A DNA stretch of 64,000 nucleotides, taken from contig CM035808.1 of assembly GCA_020466095.1 (NCBI GenBank), positions 38,910,395 through 38,974,394 of the forward strand. Direction: 5' to 3'. The position numbers and the translations under genes were made by a program. The DNA is from Chlorops oryzae. Taxonomy: Eukaryota > Arthropoda > Insecta > Diptera > Chloropidae. The notes under the pieces are model-generated. The model did not search any database, was not told where the DNA came from, and was given only the letters and a program-made list of their open reading frames with translations. Of this stretch, positions 10,446-22,575 are shown one piece after another. Within the stretch, counting starts at the first letter, position 1; each line of letters starts with the position of its first letter.

Positions 10446-12350
10446 TTTTGCTGTTCCCCTTTCCTTTGAGAAACAATATAACCATAAATCTAGGCTTTAA
10501 TTGATTCCACAGTATCCGAATTGAGGACTAATTTCTCTGACTCCATTCGGAATTATGGCAATCGTAAAAGCTTCCTCAGAATGCCATTGCCGTTAAGCAT
10601 TTTTTGTTGCCAGTTTCCGCGAGCAGCATTGAAACTGGATGAACTAATTTCATTTTCTGGAAAATCCCTCCAACTAACAGTCATGAGCGCATTACCTTTT
10701 TCTTATTAAAAGGCTATTTATTTTATAAATATTATTGTCAGTTAATTTAATCGTCTTACTGAAATCATTGCCAGCTTAACTCTCAACTCTCACGTTAACG
10801 GGTAACACCCACAAAACTGGCTGCGCAGAAGTCAGTTTCTCTTAATAAGTAACGGTTTTTCTCTTAAAAAAAAAAATTGGTATTTCAAGTTTTCTGAAAG
10901 CTCTCGCATTCTCTTTCCAAACAATTCCAATCATAGCCCACGGCTGAAAGTTATTATTTATTTATACAATATTTTGAATCTGTCGGTATTCCCTCTTCGA
11001 ACGGCTCTTGTGATTCACCAAACCCAACGGAATAGTGACATCACTGCTCGGAGCTTTTAACTGCAGCTTTGAAAGAGCACTTCGGTTTGCTGGTTATTTC
11101 CCAGCTTTCAAGATAACACTCGTCGCTTGTCGTTAATTTTGCATTTTAAATCGAATCGAAGTACCTTACTCAAAAAGTCCGGAATTCCGTTCGCTTGCTA
11201 GACATGTTTTCCGGACGTACCTAGGTCTGAGCGCGGTTTATCCGACAGCTGAGCTTTGCAGCTTCCCAGATTCTCTCACAATTTCGATGGTTTGCGGAAA
11301 TTCCGCTACGTCATTGTTCGGCTTATCATTTAATATTACTCAGCAAATTTAATTCTAATATTAATATGACGAAGAAAAAATAAAAAGGTTAATCACACGG
11401 CATTCGATTCGAAATTTGAGATTTTTATTAAGCGGAAACATTATTTCTTTTACTCAGAAAAGTTAATAATTCATTAAGCAATTGGTTAAGCGGTCTTTTG
11501 AGGTTTAATTAAAGGGACAAAAACGGCTCGAGGAAATCTTAATGAAAATTATACCAGCTGCATCGGGGAGCCTTTTAAAATATCCTACAAGCCAACCGGA
11601 ATAGAAAACAATTTCTGACCGCATATAAAATATGCACATACAAAAGCATATGCACACATCATTACCGTTTCGAAGAGCATTGAGGAATTAGAATATTGAT
11701 TTCCAATTTGCGCGGGAAGTTCCTGCAAATTTTCAACAAATGCGAACATATGGAAGCAGTTACAATCGAATTCGAAGTTGATTAAAATTGGTTCCATAAG
11801 TTCAGTTAAAGTTAACAAATTGTACAAAAAAAAATAGAACATTTTTTTAAAGGAACATAGGGAATTTATAGGCGAACTTGGAAAAGGTGTTCGTATTTCA
11901 TCTATGCCACAATCGTTTGGCGCACAGTGGAACTTCAGAGGAAAAAATCTGATTTATCGACCATTCTATTTGTATGATTTACCGATTTCATCTAATAGAG
12001 CAATGGTTGATTGATTAGAACGGCTGCCACCAAGGGTGACACACTAAGAGGATTCACATGGGCCCGTTGTGATACCACGAATAATGGGAAACCAAAGAAA
12101 ATCTCATAGTGGCTAAGGTGTTGGTTAATGATACCTGATGATGAATCTGTAAGCTAGGTTCGATACTGGTCGTATCGGCTTTCCACACTTCTCGGCAATT
12201 TATGAAAAAAAATTTTTTTTCAATTGCCAAATATTACATTTTTCACTCTAAGTGAAAAAGAGGGACCAAAAAGCGCAAATAATAATTAAAAATTAAATAT
12301 GGAGATGGTCAAAAATAAAAATCTAAAAAGAAGAATCGACACAACTAACA
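10446..12350. other. AT-rich gene-free stretch
   Basis: No exon, RNA gene or clear repeat is seen. Short T and A runs occur throughout. Confidence 0.45.
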
Positions 12351-12360
12351 TCCACGCAAG

Positions 12361-12432
12361 AGCTGGGAGTTGAACCCAGAGTCTCTCGCATCGTAAGTTG
12401 GCATATCAAGCAACTACGCCAAGGAGGCCGGC
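12361..12432 (-). repeat. tRNA-like sequence, probably a SINE head
   Basis: On the minus strand an A-box-like TGGCGTAGTTGC is followed about 45 bases later by a B-box GGTTCAACTCC with a perfect 5-bp T-arm (CTGGG/CCCAG). The acceptor stem cannot pair, so this is not a functional tRNA gene. A tRNA-derived SINE or decayed tRNA copy is the best reading. Confidence 0.5.
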
Positions 12433-12924
12433 AAATAGAGAAATATCTAGATAAGAAAACTCCATAACGGCATTTTTCAAAAAAAAATTATTTTCTTATC
12501 TACAAAATTAAGCTAAAGTTAGAAAAATTCGTTTTCTTCGACCCTTATACATCAATAAGATGCCAAACCAATAAAAAATACTTTGGAATTAGACTGAATT
12601 GTAGAGGAAATGATAACCTAATAAGTAAATGATGCTGCAATTTAAAAAGAAAAACCTTAGCCGTGAAAAAAATTTGCATACTTTTCAGGGATGGTACCCC
12701 CTAACCCAAGTAGCAAAATAGGTCGAACCATTTGTTGCATAAATTCATTACCTATATTAGCATCAGAAATATTCTGACAAATTTGACCTAACCTAAATCG
12801 GTCTAAAGCTTTTGATCGTATTAGCTGACCGTACAGTAACTAAAAGAAGGGTTCTAAGGGGGGTACCCCAAGGGGTTGTCTATTTTAGATCGAATTGTGG
12901 TGTAATAATAGGTCTTAATTACCT

Positions 12925-14503
12925 CAATTCGACTTCAATTTTCATGGGAAAAGCATCCAGTTTACCTAATATTTTTTTCGAAAAGAAGTATGCAAGCGAT
13001 CCCACTTGCGGCGTAACCTAATTCGACCATTATGAGTAAACGAATATTACCAACGTAAAAGGAAACCAAATTTAAAGTGAGAGTAGAGAGTACCATTATG
13101 CCTTCAAATTTATAAATTACATAGTATCCATTACTGCCTTCATTCGTATTACTCGAAGCAGAAATGTCTCGCTATGCCACTGATTTTCTGACTTAAAAAT
13201 GTCTTAATCAAATAAATCAGACTAAAGCTACAAAAATGGAGCCTTCGGTTTTGAGGAACAATTATTTTGCGCTAATATGAACAGTCCTCGAAAAAACTAA
13301 TTCACTGCTATCCAGACTCTACTGTACATATTAATCACACAACGAGAAATGTTCCTATCTAGGCTTTCTTGGCATTCCATCAACGCCTCAGAAGCTTTCT
13401 CATTGATGGACAAGCTTCATAAAAATTTATTGTACTTACTATAATTTATATAAATATTTTTCTAAATATAATGAGAGGCAAAGACTTCTATTAGCCACGA
13501 TAACAATTTTTTTGTTTTAATTCTCAAATTTGCCACTTTCGAAAAACATGGCGAAAATATTGTCTCGACAAAATTTGAACAAAAATTAACGACTTTAAAG
13601 TCAAACTGTCAGGACTGCTGACATGCTACCACTTTTCAATTCAAGTCGGCTTTCTATATGAAGGATCGAAGCATGCTAAGCGAAAAAAGGAAGAATTTCG
13701 AAGCACCTGTCAAACCATTTCGCCCTATAAGTGGCAAACTGGACTTCAAGCGTCGAATGTTTAGCTTCAAAAAATTCGACTCCGACTAATGCCTATGAAA
13801 AATTACCTATTGAATTGGGCAAAGTAAGACGAGACGCTTATGCTATGGTGGACGCACACTAGCGGAATGCTTTGAGCATGATTACTTTCGGCGAAAAGTC
13901 AAGAACTTGAGCCAGGAATCGAGACACGACTTAACTGCAAGTCAAGTCCGGCGACCAATTCACAAATCGATGTTTTGACAGGAAGCACTCAGAGGCTCAC
14001 TGTTGCGAGCCATCATCAATACCATCGATCGACTTTTACCATCGCATAGTCATGCCTTCCGCTGCTACTGCTGACTTGCACCTCAACCAGCGACAGACAG
14101 TTAGGGCATTATTCAACCAAAATTAGGATTTTTTCCAGCTGGTCGTCGCGGTCGAATCGTCATCGTCGATTTCTGGCGGAAGCTGGGTATGCCACAGACA
14201 TGCTTGCAATGCGTACACTTCCGTTTTTCGTTGCATGCGAAATTGATGAATTTTCCATATTGCATACGCAAAATGGTGTCTGACAAAGCTTCGGACTTTA
14301 AATGCGGGAAATGCAAAGTGCGTTATGATGCTACCTTCTGACCCTGCCGTAATTTGTTTTCCCCATCCAACGGTTTTTACTACTTACATTGCTGCGAAAT
14401 GGTCGTGCGTCATAGTATGTGTGTGGTACCAAGTGTTTGTGTTGGTTGCTATTGCCTGTTGCGGCATGACCTGTGAATTTGATTAGCGGTTTATATTGCT
14501 GAA
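12925..14503. repeat. Tandem duplication, left copy
   Basis: Nearly the whole stretch is repeated at 14525-16022 in the same orientation and order. Shared landmarks include GCGATCCCAC, the AACGAGAAATGTTC block, GGAAGCACTCAGAGGCTCAC and GGCATGACCTGTGA. The differences are mostly scattered 1-6 base insertions and deletions, with few substitutions. No gene is recognised in either copy. Confidence 0.85.
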
Positions 14504-14524
14504 GGTAATTAAGTTACCCTCACA

Positions 14525-16022
14525 TTAAACCGAATTTTTCATTGTGAAAGCACCAGTCCTAATATTTTTTTTCGAAAGATGTATGAAGCGATCCCACCGT
14601 GCGGCGTAACCAAATCGACCATTTGTACAATATTACCAACTATAGGTACCAAATTTTAAATTTAAAGTACCATTATGCCTTCAAATTTTAAAATTAAAGT
14701 TCCATATGCCTTCATTGTTCGCTGGGCGCCGAAATGTCTCGCTATGCCACTGATCTGACTTAAAAATTTTAATCAAATAAATCAGACTAAAGCTACAAAA
14801 ATTGAGCCTCGGTTTTGATGAACAATAGTAGTAATATGAACAGGCCTCGAAAAAACTAATTCACTCTATCCAGACTCTACTGTACATATTAATCACACAA
14901 CGAGAAATGTTCTATCAGGCTTTCTTGGCTCCATCAACGCCTCAGAAGCTTCCTTGAAACAAGCTTCATAAAATTTTTGTACTTACTATAATTTTTATAT
15001 AAATACTTTTTCTAAATATAATGAGGGCAAAGACTTCTTTAGCCACGATAACAATTTTTTTGTTTTTTTGCAAAATTTACTTTCAAATAAGAACGAAAAT
15101 ATTTTTCTGAAAAAGTTTGAACAAAAAATTAACACCTAACGTCAAACTGTCAGGTCTGCTGACATGCTACCCACTTTTCAGTTTGAAGTCGGCTTTTCTA
15201 TATAAAGGATCAAATTCTAAGCGAAAAAAGGAAGAATTTCGAAGCACCTGTCAAACCATGTTTGCCGTAAGTGGCCATCTGGCTAAGGCGTGAATGTTGC
15301 TTCTTGATTCGACTCCGACTAATCTTATGCAAATTGCCTATTAATTGGGGGCAACGGGAGACGAGACGCTTATGCTATGGTGGACGCACACTGCGTGCTT
15401 TGAGCATGATTACTTTCGGGCGAGAAGTCAAGGAACTTGAGCCAGGAATGAGACCACGATTAACTGCAATCAAAGTCCGGCGACCAATTCACAAATCGAT
15501 GTTTTGACAGGAAGCACTCAGAGGCTCACTGTTGCGAGCATCACCAATACCATCGAATCGACAACACCATCGCATATCATGCCTTCCGCTGCTACTGCTG
15601 ACTTGCACCTCAACCAGCCACAGACAGTTGGGCATTATACAATTTGGATTTTTTCCAGCTGGTCGTCGCAGTCATCGTCATCGTCGATTTCTGGCGGAAG
15701 CTGGGTATGCCACAGACATGTTTGCAATGCGTACACTTCCGTTTTTCGTTGATGGAAATTGATGAATTTTCCATATTGTACGCAAAATGGTGTCGAATGG
15801 CTTCCGGACTTTATTGGCGGGAAAATTGCAAAGTTGCGTTATGAGCTCCTTCTGACCCTTCCGTAATTTGTTGTTCCCCATCCAACGGTGATTTTTACTA
15901 CTTACATTGCTGCGAAATGGTCGTGCGTCATAGTATGTGTGTGTGTGTGTTTGTGTTGGTTTGCTATTGCCCGCTGTTGCGGCATGACCTGTGAGTTTGA
16001 TTAGCGGTTTATTTGGCTGAAG
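14525..16022. repeat. Tandem duplication, right copy
   Basis: Second copy of 12925-14503, about 80 bases shorter overall because of many small deletions relative to the left copy. The open frames seen only here (15271-15507, 15504-15844) depend on those indels and are not shared by the left copy, so they are not real genes. Confidence 0.85.
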
Positions 16023-16375
16023 TTTTGACGTGTTTACCGCTAGCACCATTGGCCCATTGGAGATTTTTACTCTTTTGTTGTTGTCACATGTTGTAATGGT
16101 TTTTATTTTCCAAGTTAATTTTGCTCATTAAATTAGTTCTCTGTGCCAATATGCGCTTTGACTAATCTGCCGAAATAAAGACTCGCATAAATTGCCATTT
16201 TGATCACCTGCCGACGAATTGGTCTGTGTGAAGGTTAAAATTGATTTTGACTATTGCTGCTCTTAACCGCTTATTAAAATTTCTAAATCATTTGCTAAAT
16301 AATTGAATATCTGAGGCGGGAGTCACATAGCAGTTCATTGGTAAATTCGGGTTAAATTCATTAAATTGCATCTCT

Positions 16376-17298
16376 CCCTTTCGAATTTGTGTTCTTTAAT
16401 AAAATTTAAAAAAAAAATTATCTCTCTTTTATCTCTTTTTTATCTCTATTTTATGTCTCTTTTATCTCACTTATCTTTCTTTTCGCTCTCTTTTATTTCC
16501 CTTTTATCTCTCTTTTATCTAATTTTTCTCTCTCTTTTCTCTCTTTTTTCTCTCTTTTATCTCTCTTTTCTCTCTCTTATCTCTCTTTTTTCTCTCTTTT
16601 ATTTCTCTTTTATCTCTCTTTTATCTCTCCCTTTTCTGTCTCTCTTTCTCTCTAACTTTTCTTTATCCTTTTTATATCTCACTCTCATTATCACTCTCTC
16701 TCTCTCTCTCTTCCTTGGTCTCTCTTTCTCTGTCCCTCTTCTCGGTCTCGCTTTCTTTGTCTCTCTTTCTGTTTCTCTGCCTCTCTTTCTCTTTCTTTTC
16801 TCTTTCTCTGTCTCTCTTCCTCTTTCTCTTCCTCTTTCTCTCTTTCTCTGTGTCTCTTTCTCTGTCTCTCTTTCTCTGTCTCTCTTTCTCTGTCTCTCTT
16901 TCTCTGTCTCTCTTTCTCTGTCTCTCTTTCTCTGTCTCTCTTTCTCTGTCTCTCTTTCTCTGTCTCTCTTTCTCTGTCTCTCTTTCTCTGTCTCTCTTTC
17001 TCTGTCTCTCTTTCGCTGTCTCTCTTTCTCTGTCTCTCTCCCTCTTTCTATGTCTCTTTCTTTTCTCTCTGTCTCTCTCTTTTTCTCGGTCTTTCTTTTC
17101 TGTGTCTCTCCCTCTTTCTTTCTTTTGTCTTTTTCTCTCTCCCTCTCTCTCTCTTTTGTCTCTTTTTTTATCTCTATTTTTCTCTCTTTCTCCATTTCTC
17201 TGTGTCTCTCTTTCTTTGTATTTGTCTTTCTTTGTATCTCACTCTCTTTATATGTCTCTCTCTCTTCTTACTCTCTCTCTTCTCTTTCTCTCTCTCTA
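16376..17298. repeat. Long (TCTC/TCTTTCTCTG)n polypyrimidine microsatellite
   Basis: About 920 bases of almost pure pyrimidine on the + strand. The centre (about 16855-17035) is a regular array of a 16-base unit, TCTCTTTCTCTGTCTC; the edges grade into TCTCTTTTATC and TCTCTCTC. The 317-codon + frame and 198-codon - frame across it are repeat artefacts. Confidence 0.95.
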
Positions 17299-18562
17299 AA
17301 CAACTTGATTAAAGGATAAATAGAAAGTTATAAATTAAAAATTCTAAATAAACAATTGTATATTTAAATAAGACTCAATTCTGAAAGTCAACAAAATCAA
17401 ATGTCTTCAAGAAATAACGTGACATGATCGTCTTTGCTCGGGAATTCCCAATCAACAACGATGGATAAATCCGTCATATGCGCTGTATGTGGGGACGTGA
17501 TTGCGACTTTGTTTTGATGATATTCACTTGTGATTTTAATATTTTATTATTTCGCACATTTCTTTAAACGCGCTTCCACAGCCAACACACTCTCGTTCGA
17601 TAACTAACGCGTACGACGGTCGAGGCTACCCATTCTCTGCACAACTGTCTCAAGTGACACACAATGAATCATGAAGCTACGTAGAATTCTAGAAGACATC
17701 AAGCCTAAATTAAATGCAAAATAATTTTTTCTTCTTTTCATTCGTACTGGAGTACTTCAGAAGTATTCCAACAATAGTTGGCGGCGACAGCTTAGGTATT
17801 TAAATGGACACAGCCGATTGCCTCACGCACTCCATTCCACACACGACACACGTTAGGAATCGGAATTTTTTCCCCCCAATGAATTAGTATGCAAAGCAGG
17901 CTGAACGAAATCAATTTAATAGTCATATAACTGACAAAAATCCAAAGAGACTCCACATGCGGCTACGCCAGATGCAATGACAACAAGTATACAAGTCCAT
18001 GTCCACCGAGGGCTCTCATACGTCTCACAGAATATGGGGTGGCGTCCTCACAGACGGATTTAGCTTCTACCTCAAAAATATTGCACCGGTTTGCACGTTT
18101 TCACGTGATGCATTGCTTTCATGGCCAAGAGAAGGTTAGCTTTTCAAGCAGCCGATGCCGTAACTCTTCTCCACAATCTCCACCGGAAATGGCAGCTACT
18201 CATTGGTGCACTTTTGTAATGGATTTGCATTTTTCAACTCGTTTAAAAGGATTGTCTAGAGATGCCTTTGGATTTTTACTTTTATACTGGCATCAGATAG
18301 TTTCCGTATTCGTAACAAAATATCCTTAACCACAGTGAAATCTTCGTACATTCCTCTGCTTTGGCGAGGATAGATTCCATTTATAGATGGCAAAAATATA
18401 CTGCCTTATGATCCTGTTGAGTTTATTATTAAGACGCGAAGTCCATGCAAATCTCATATAAAAGAATATTCAGGAAAACTTGGAATATTCGGATATCAGA
18501 CGATTCGGATATTTCAACGTGTACGCATATGCCAAATACTTCTACACTAAAGATGCACGTTT
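17299..18562. other. Gene-free stretch
   Basis: No exon with splice support or protein-like composition. The 96-codon frame at 18039-18329 has no recognisable domain. Confidence 0.45.
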
Positions 18563-18974
18563 CCCTGCAGTAATATGGACTGACCCAAGTGCAGCCTTCG
18601 TCCTTCACATTACCAGTATGCTGGTCCCCTCATAATTCCTCTTCTAATGTATTCAACTGACGTTTTTATCATGGGTCTGGCATTGGAGAGGAACTAATCC
18701 CAAAACGGCTGATCATAGGCCGGTTTTTTTGGGTCAATTGTCGTTATTTAGTCTGGTTATAGGATAGTCAACTAAGTATAATAAAAAACCAATTTCTTAT
18801 AGATATATATTCTAAGTTGATGATAGTGTCATTTACAGACTACCCCTAAACCAACCTGTTTATTACCGACCGCCGGCTAGCAGAATTCGACGGAGCGAAC
18901 TACCATGATATAAACGGTAGGATTTGGACCGGTAAAAGGCCAGTCCTAGGAAATTGACCGGCTCATTACTGCAG
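18563..18974. mobile_element. CCCTGCAGTAAT-family MITE, uninterrupted copy
   Basis: The left end CCCTGCAGTAATATGGACTG and the right end ...GACCGGCTCATTACTGCAG are inverted over about 10-12 bases. The body (for example CATTGGAGAGG, AAACCAACC, TTATTACCGACCGCCGGCTA, ATTTGGACCGGT) is shared with 60433-61375. About 412 bp, non-coding. The last bases of the right end are eroded (CTGCAGATTT rather than CTGCAGGG). Confidence 0.8.
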
Positions 18975-21900
18975 ATTTGATTCAGCAGTTCTTAATGTTC
19001 GAACGATTAAAATATGTATCCAGATATATATAACAATAATCACATTCATTTGTCGATCAACAAATATTTGGTGCTTATAGAAAGCAACTGCTAATTTTTA
19101 ATGCTCTACGAGAGTGTTTCTGAAAATATGGTCGGCGGCGCCATCAAAGATAGACCACTTTATGCAAACATAAAGCACAAAATCTTATACGCAGTTCCTG
19201 AAAGTACTTGACAAACGAGCAAATCTTTCGATTTAGTTATGCTACACTAGCTACAGGTCTATTTTAATTCAGTTTCTAAAATTGTGGCCGAAAATTAAGT
19301 TGCGCACATACTTATGGCTATATCTCGTGAACTGTATAGCATTTTATTTACCTGTCTGTAGCAACGTTTTACCCTCAGACATGGAGAAAAAATTTGAAGC
19401 AATAACTGCCTCAAAAAAATCTATCTATTAGCTTTAAATAGAAAAAGTCTCAAAAATGTAAAAAATTATTCACCTCTTTTTGCTATTTCGATTCTATAGC
19501 TTCCAAGCCAGGACGAATTTAATGAAAATTTTCTGATTAATATGAAACATAAATAATACAGGAAAATTCCTTCGAAAACAGTTACTGCATTTGAGCGCTC
19601 CTTGAGATCATTTTGGCACTGCAAAGTTGAACATTTTTACCCCAAATCAGAAGAAAATCCTTGAAAATACCCTTTAAATATGCTTACAATTTCTCATATA
19701 TTAGTGGGACTCATTCAGCTTCGGAAGCTTTAAGAAACGACACAGTTTTCACTAAATGGGAAATTTTTCAAAGGTATTTTCAAAACTGCATGAATCCCTA
19801 CAATATGAACCAAAGCTACTGACTTTATGTAGCTGATTATTCCCAGCAAAAATTTTTGAGTACTAAATGAGTCATTTATGAACCCTTACTCGGAGTGTGA
19901 GATAAGGGCTCATGAGCTCATTTTGGAGTTCTTGCGAAGGTCGTCCTATATGAGTCTGAGGACATATAGCGAAGGAGCTCATATTCAAGTAATATTAATG
20001 ATATACTTAATCCAGTTAAGATCATAGCGAATCGTCGACTTCCTCGATGAAAGCCATTAGACTGGATGACAAATTAGTTGGTCCTATTACGAAAACTTTC
20101 TGTCCAGCATTTTCCGATGCGTATTTATTTTTGTTTTTTTTTTTTTACACCAACGCGTTTTGGGAGCGCCGTATTTTTCCTCCATCTTTCGTGGGGAAAT
20201 TTTATATAAATTCAATGTAGCAATCACAAAATAAATACACACTTTCAATCCGCTAATAATCGTGGGGAAATTTTATTATAGAAAGCCCGTCAATGGTTTT
20301 ACGCAATCACAAATGGACACATCTTCGAATCAACTCAATAATTAATATTTCTTATGCATTCGATTAAGCCCGTCAAGGGTTCATTTACGCTGATCAAGTT
20401 CCGTAGCAGCAGGTGATCGTACAACTCAATAAAAAAATCTATTAGCATTCGATTAAGTCAATTCATTCCGATAAGTTCCGATTAGAAGCAGGTGATGTAC
20501 CACAATTAAAAAGTCTATTGTCAGTATGAAGCAGATGACAGCCATGCAAATTTTTTTCTTTTCGTGTTTTGTTTAACACTTCAATGTTTATTCTATCGCA
20601 ACAGAATCGTGTGTTTTTCTAAATGCGGCTTTGATTGATGCCGGAAATGCTTATGTACTCATAGTGAAGAGCGAAAATTTAAATATAAATGCAGTAAAAT
20701 CAATCTGGGGCCACTGAAACTGAAATAAGTCACCGTTTAAACGGACCCGAGTGCCTGAATTGACGAGTAAACTCTTCAAATGCCACATAAAATATCAATT
20801 ACGTGTCACTGTGGGTTCATGTTTATACAGGCTTTTTATTCAAATCCAGCTCATTTATTGCCTTTAATAAAATGAAATGATAAAATAAAAGAATTTCCTT
20901 GTTAATTGCAAGCAGGACTCTAAACTCAAATCATCGAAGCCTTGAAATTTCATAATTAAAACCTGTGAAAGCATCCCTAATAAAATCAAAACCGGAAATG
21001 TAAAATTGCAGCTCTTTTGAGAGGTATATCCCGAACACAGCGCCCCCAACTACTACCCCAATTTCATCTCGAAATGCATTTGAGTCCCGGGAGGCGCGAG
21101 GGGCAGTCATATCGAGTGGTTGCAATGCAAATGGAAAAACTAAAAAGCTCATTTTGCTGTGATTTCCTCTATTAAATGAAAATGCATTTCCTGCGACAAT
21201 CCAAAACGCATAAACGAATTTTCCTCCAATGTGCATAGGCAATTCGATGTCACAAACGGAAGTCAACAATTCCGAAGTAGACGCACAATTTCCATAACAA
21301 ATTTTTGCGCCATCTGTAAATGATTAGCACACATTAGGACAATGGTCTGGAGGCCGAAACTCGACGGCTGCAAATGCTACAAAAAAAAAAAAGAAAGAAA
21401 GAAAAAAATGTAAACGCATCGTTTCCTCGTGATATATGCGATGTAAGACAGAAAAAGATTGTGCTACGGAAGGATTTTGCCCCAAAAACAATAGCGAAGT
21501 ACATCGTGCAGAGGACAACTGTGCCCCTACGCTCTATCCCCATAGAACGAAACACACACACACACACCCACACACACGTACATTCGCCATTCGAATGTGT
21601 GTGAATATGTGAACTGCTTCGGCAGTCTAGTTGTCAGCCAGTTGTCCTTCGACGGTCCTGGGCTGTAATGGAAACAAGTGCAGCAATTCACATTGTGGCC
21701 ATAATCAAATTGCTCCCCAGGACATAGCTTCCTGCCTTCTCTATGACGCCGAAAGAAGTAACTCTTTACGCACTTTTTCGTCAGCTGAAGTGAATGGGTG
21801 CAATTTTTATTTGTTGCACAACCGAAAAGGCAAAAAGGACACAACCGACATTGTGCGTAGGACATAATTGAAGCTATCAGTTGTAGGTTTTGTCCTTTGC

Positions 21901-22437
21901 AATAATGGTCTCGCAGCCAATGGATTCCGATGGTAGCTTAGAAGTTCCTTAAAAAGCGGCAATTCATCCTATGCCGTGATCTATTATGCAGGTACTCAAG
22001 TACAAATCATTGGTAGTTAAGGATTTGTGGTTTATTCTCTTATCGGTCAATTCAAAAACCAAAAAACAAAAAAGGACTCTTGCGGTCTTGGAGTACAACG
22101 TTAAACGTTACAGTCTTAATTGCATTTGTTCTCTATTTTGACCCGCCATTACATGTTCAGAAGTCAAAGCCAACGTTTAAATGGCATCGCTCCTATTGCA
22201 AATTTTCTGGTAGCAAGTCAAGGATACGTTTTTTTTCTTTCATACATTTGCAATTTGATACATTAATGTAGACATATCGTCCTACCGCAGCTATCTGCTT
22301 GCATATCACAAAATCAGAAGAATGAAATGAGACGACTTCCTGGGATAAAAATTTTCTCCAACACTATGTGTGAAATAATATTGGAACATTTTTTTCGTAC
22401 CCAATTTTTTGGACATACATACATACGAGCATATAAC
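18975..22437. other. Gene-free stretch with a short noisy tandem repeat
   Basis: No gene recognised. At 20186-20520 short blocks recur in order (CGTGGGGAAATTTTAT twice; GTTCCG...AGCAGGTGAT with TCTATT twice, about 79 bases apart) with indel differences. A (CA)n run lies near 21551-21578. The overlapping frames at 20864-21865 lack domains. Confidence 0.45.
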
Positions 22438-22440
22438 CTA

Positions 22441-22573
22441 ATGTGCTTTTCAGACGTACAACGAAATTCCTGGGATTTCAGAACAAAATTGAAATCGCCT
22501 GGATTTCAAATGTCAAATTTTGTTCGAAAATTTTCTGAAATTCGAGATTTCGTTGTACGTCTGAAAAGCACAT
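22441..22573. mobile_element. Hairpin MITE (arms ATGTGCTTTTCAGACG)
   Basis: Arms of about 26 bases (ATGTGCTTTTCAGACGTACA at the left, its reverse complement TGTACGTCTGAAAAGCACAT at the right) match perfectly, and TA flanks both sides (22439-22440, 22574-22575). The core (CAGAACAAAATTGAAAT...TTTCAAATGTCAAATTTTG) is nearly identical to the core of 36406-36535, but the outer arms differ. Non-coding, 133 bp. Confidence 0.75.
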
Positions 22574-22575
22574 TA

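Noticed and set aside
12361..12432. Functional tRNA gene
   Set aside because: T-arm and B-box are good but the acceptor stem cannot pair.
15271..15844. Frames of 66-82 codons in the right duplication copy
   Set aside because: Not preserved in the left copy; created by indels that look like sequence error.
16855..17035. CRISPR-like array
   Set aside because: The regular 16-base units are contiguous with no spacers; it is a microsatellite in a eukaryotic genome.
16366..17319. 317-codon + frame and 198-codon - frame
   Set aside because: Both come from the pyrimidine microsatellite; no non-repeat protein sequence.
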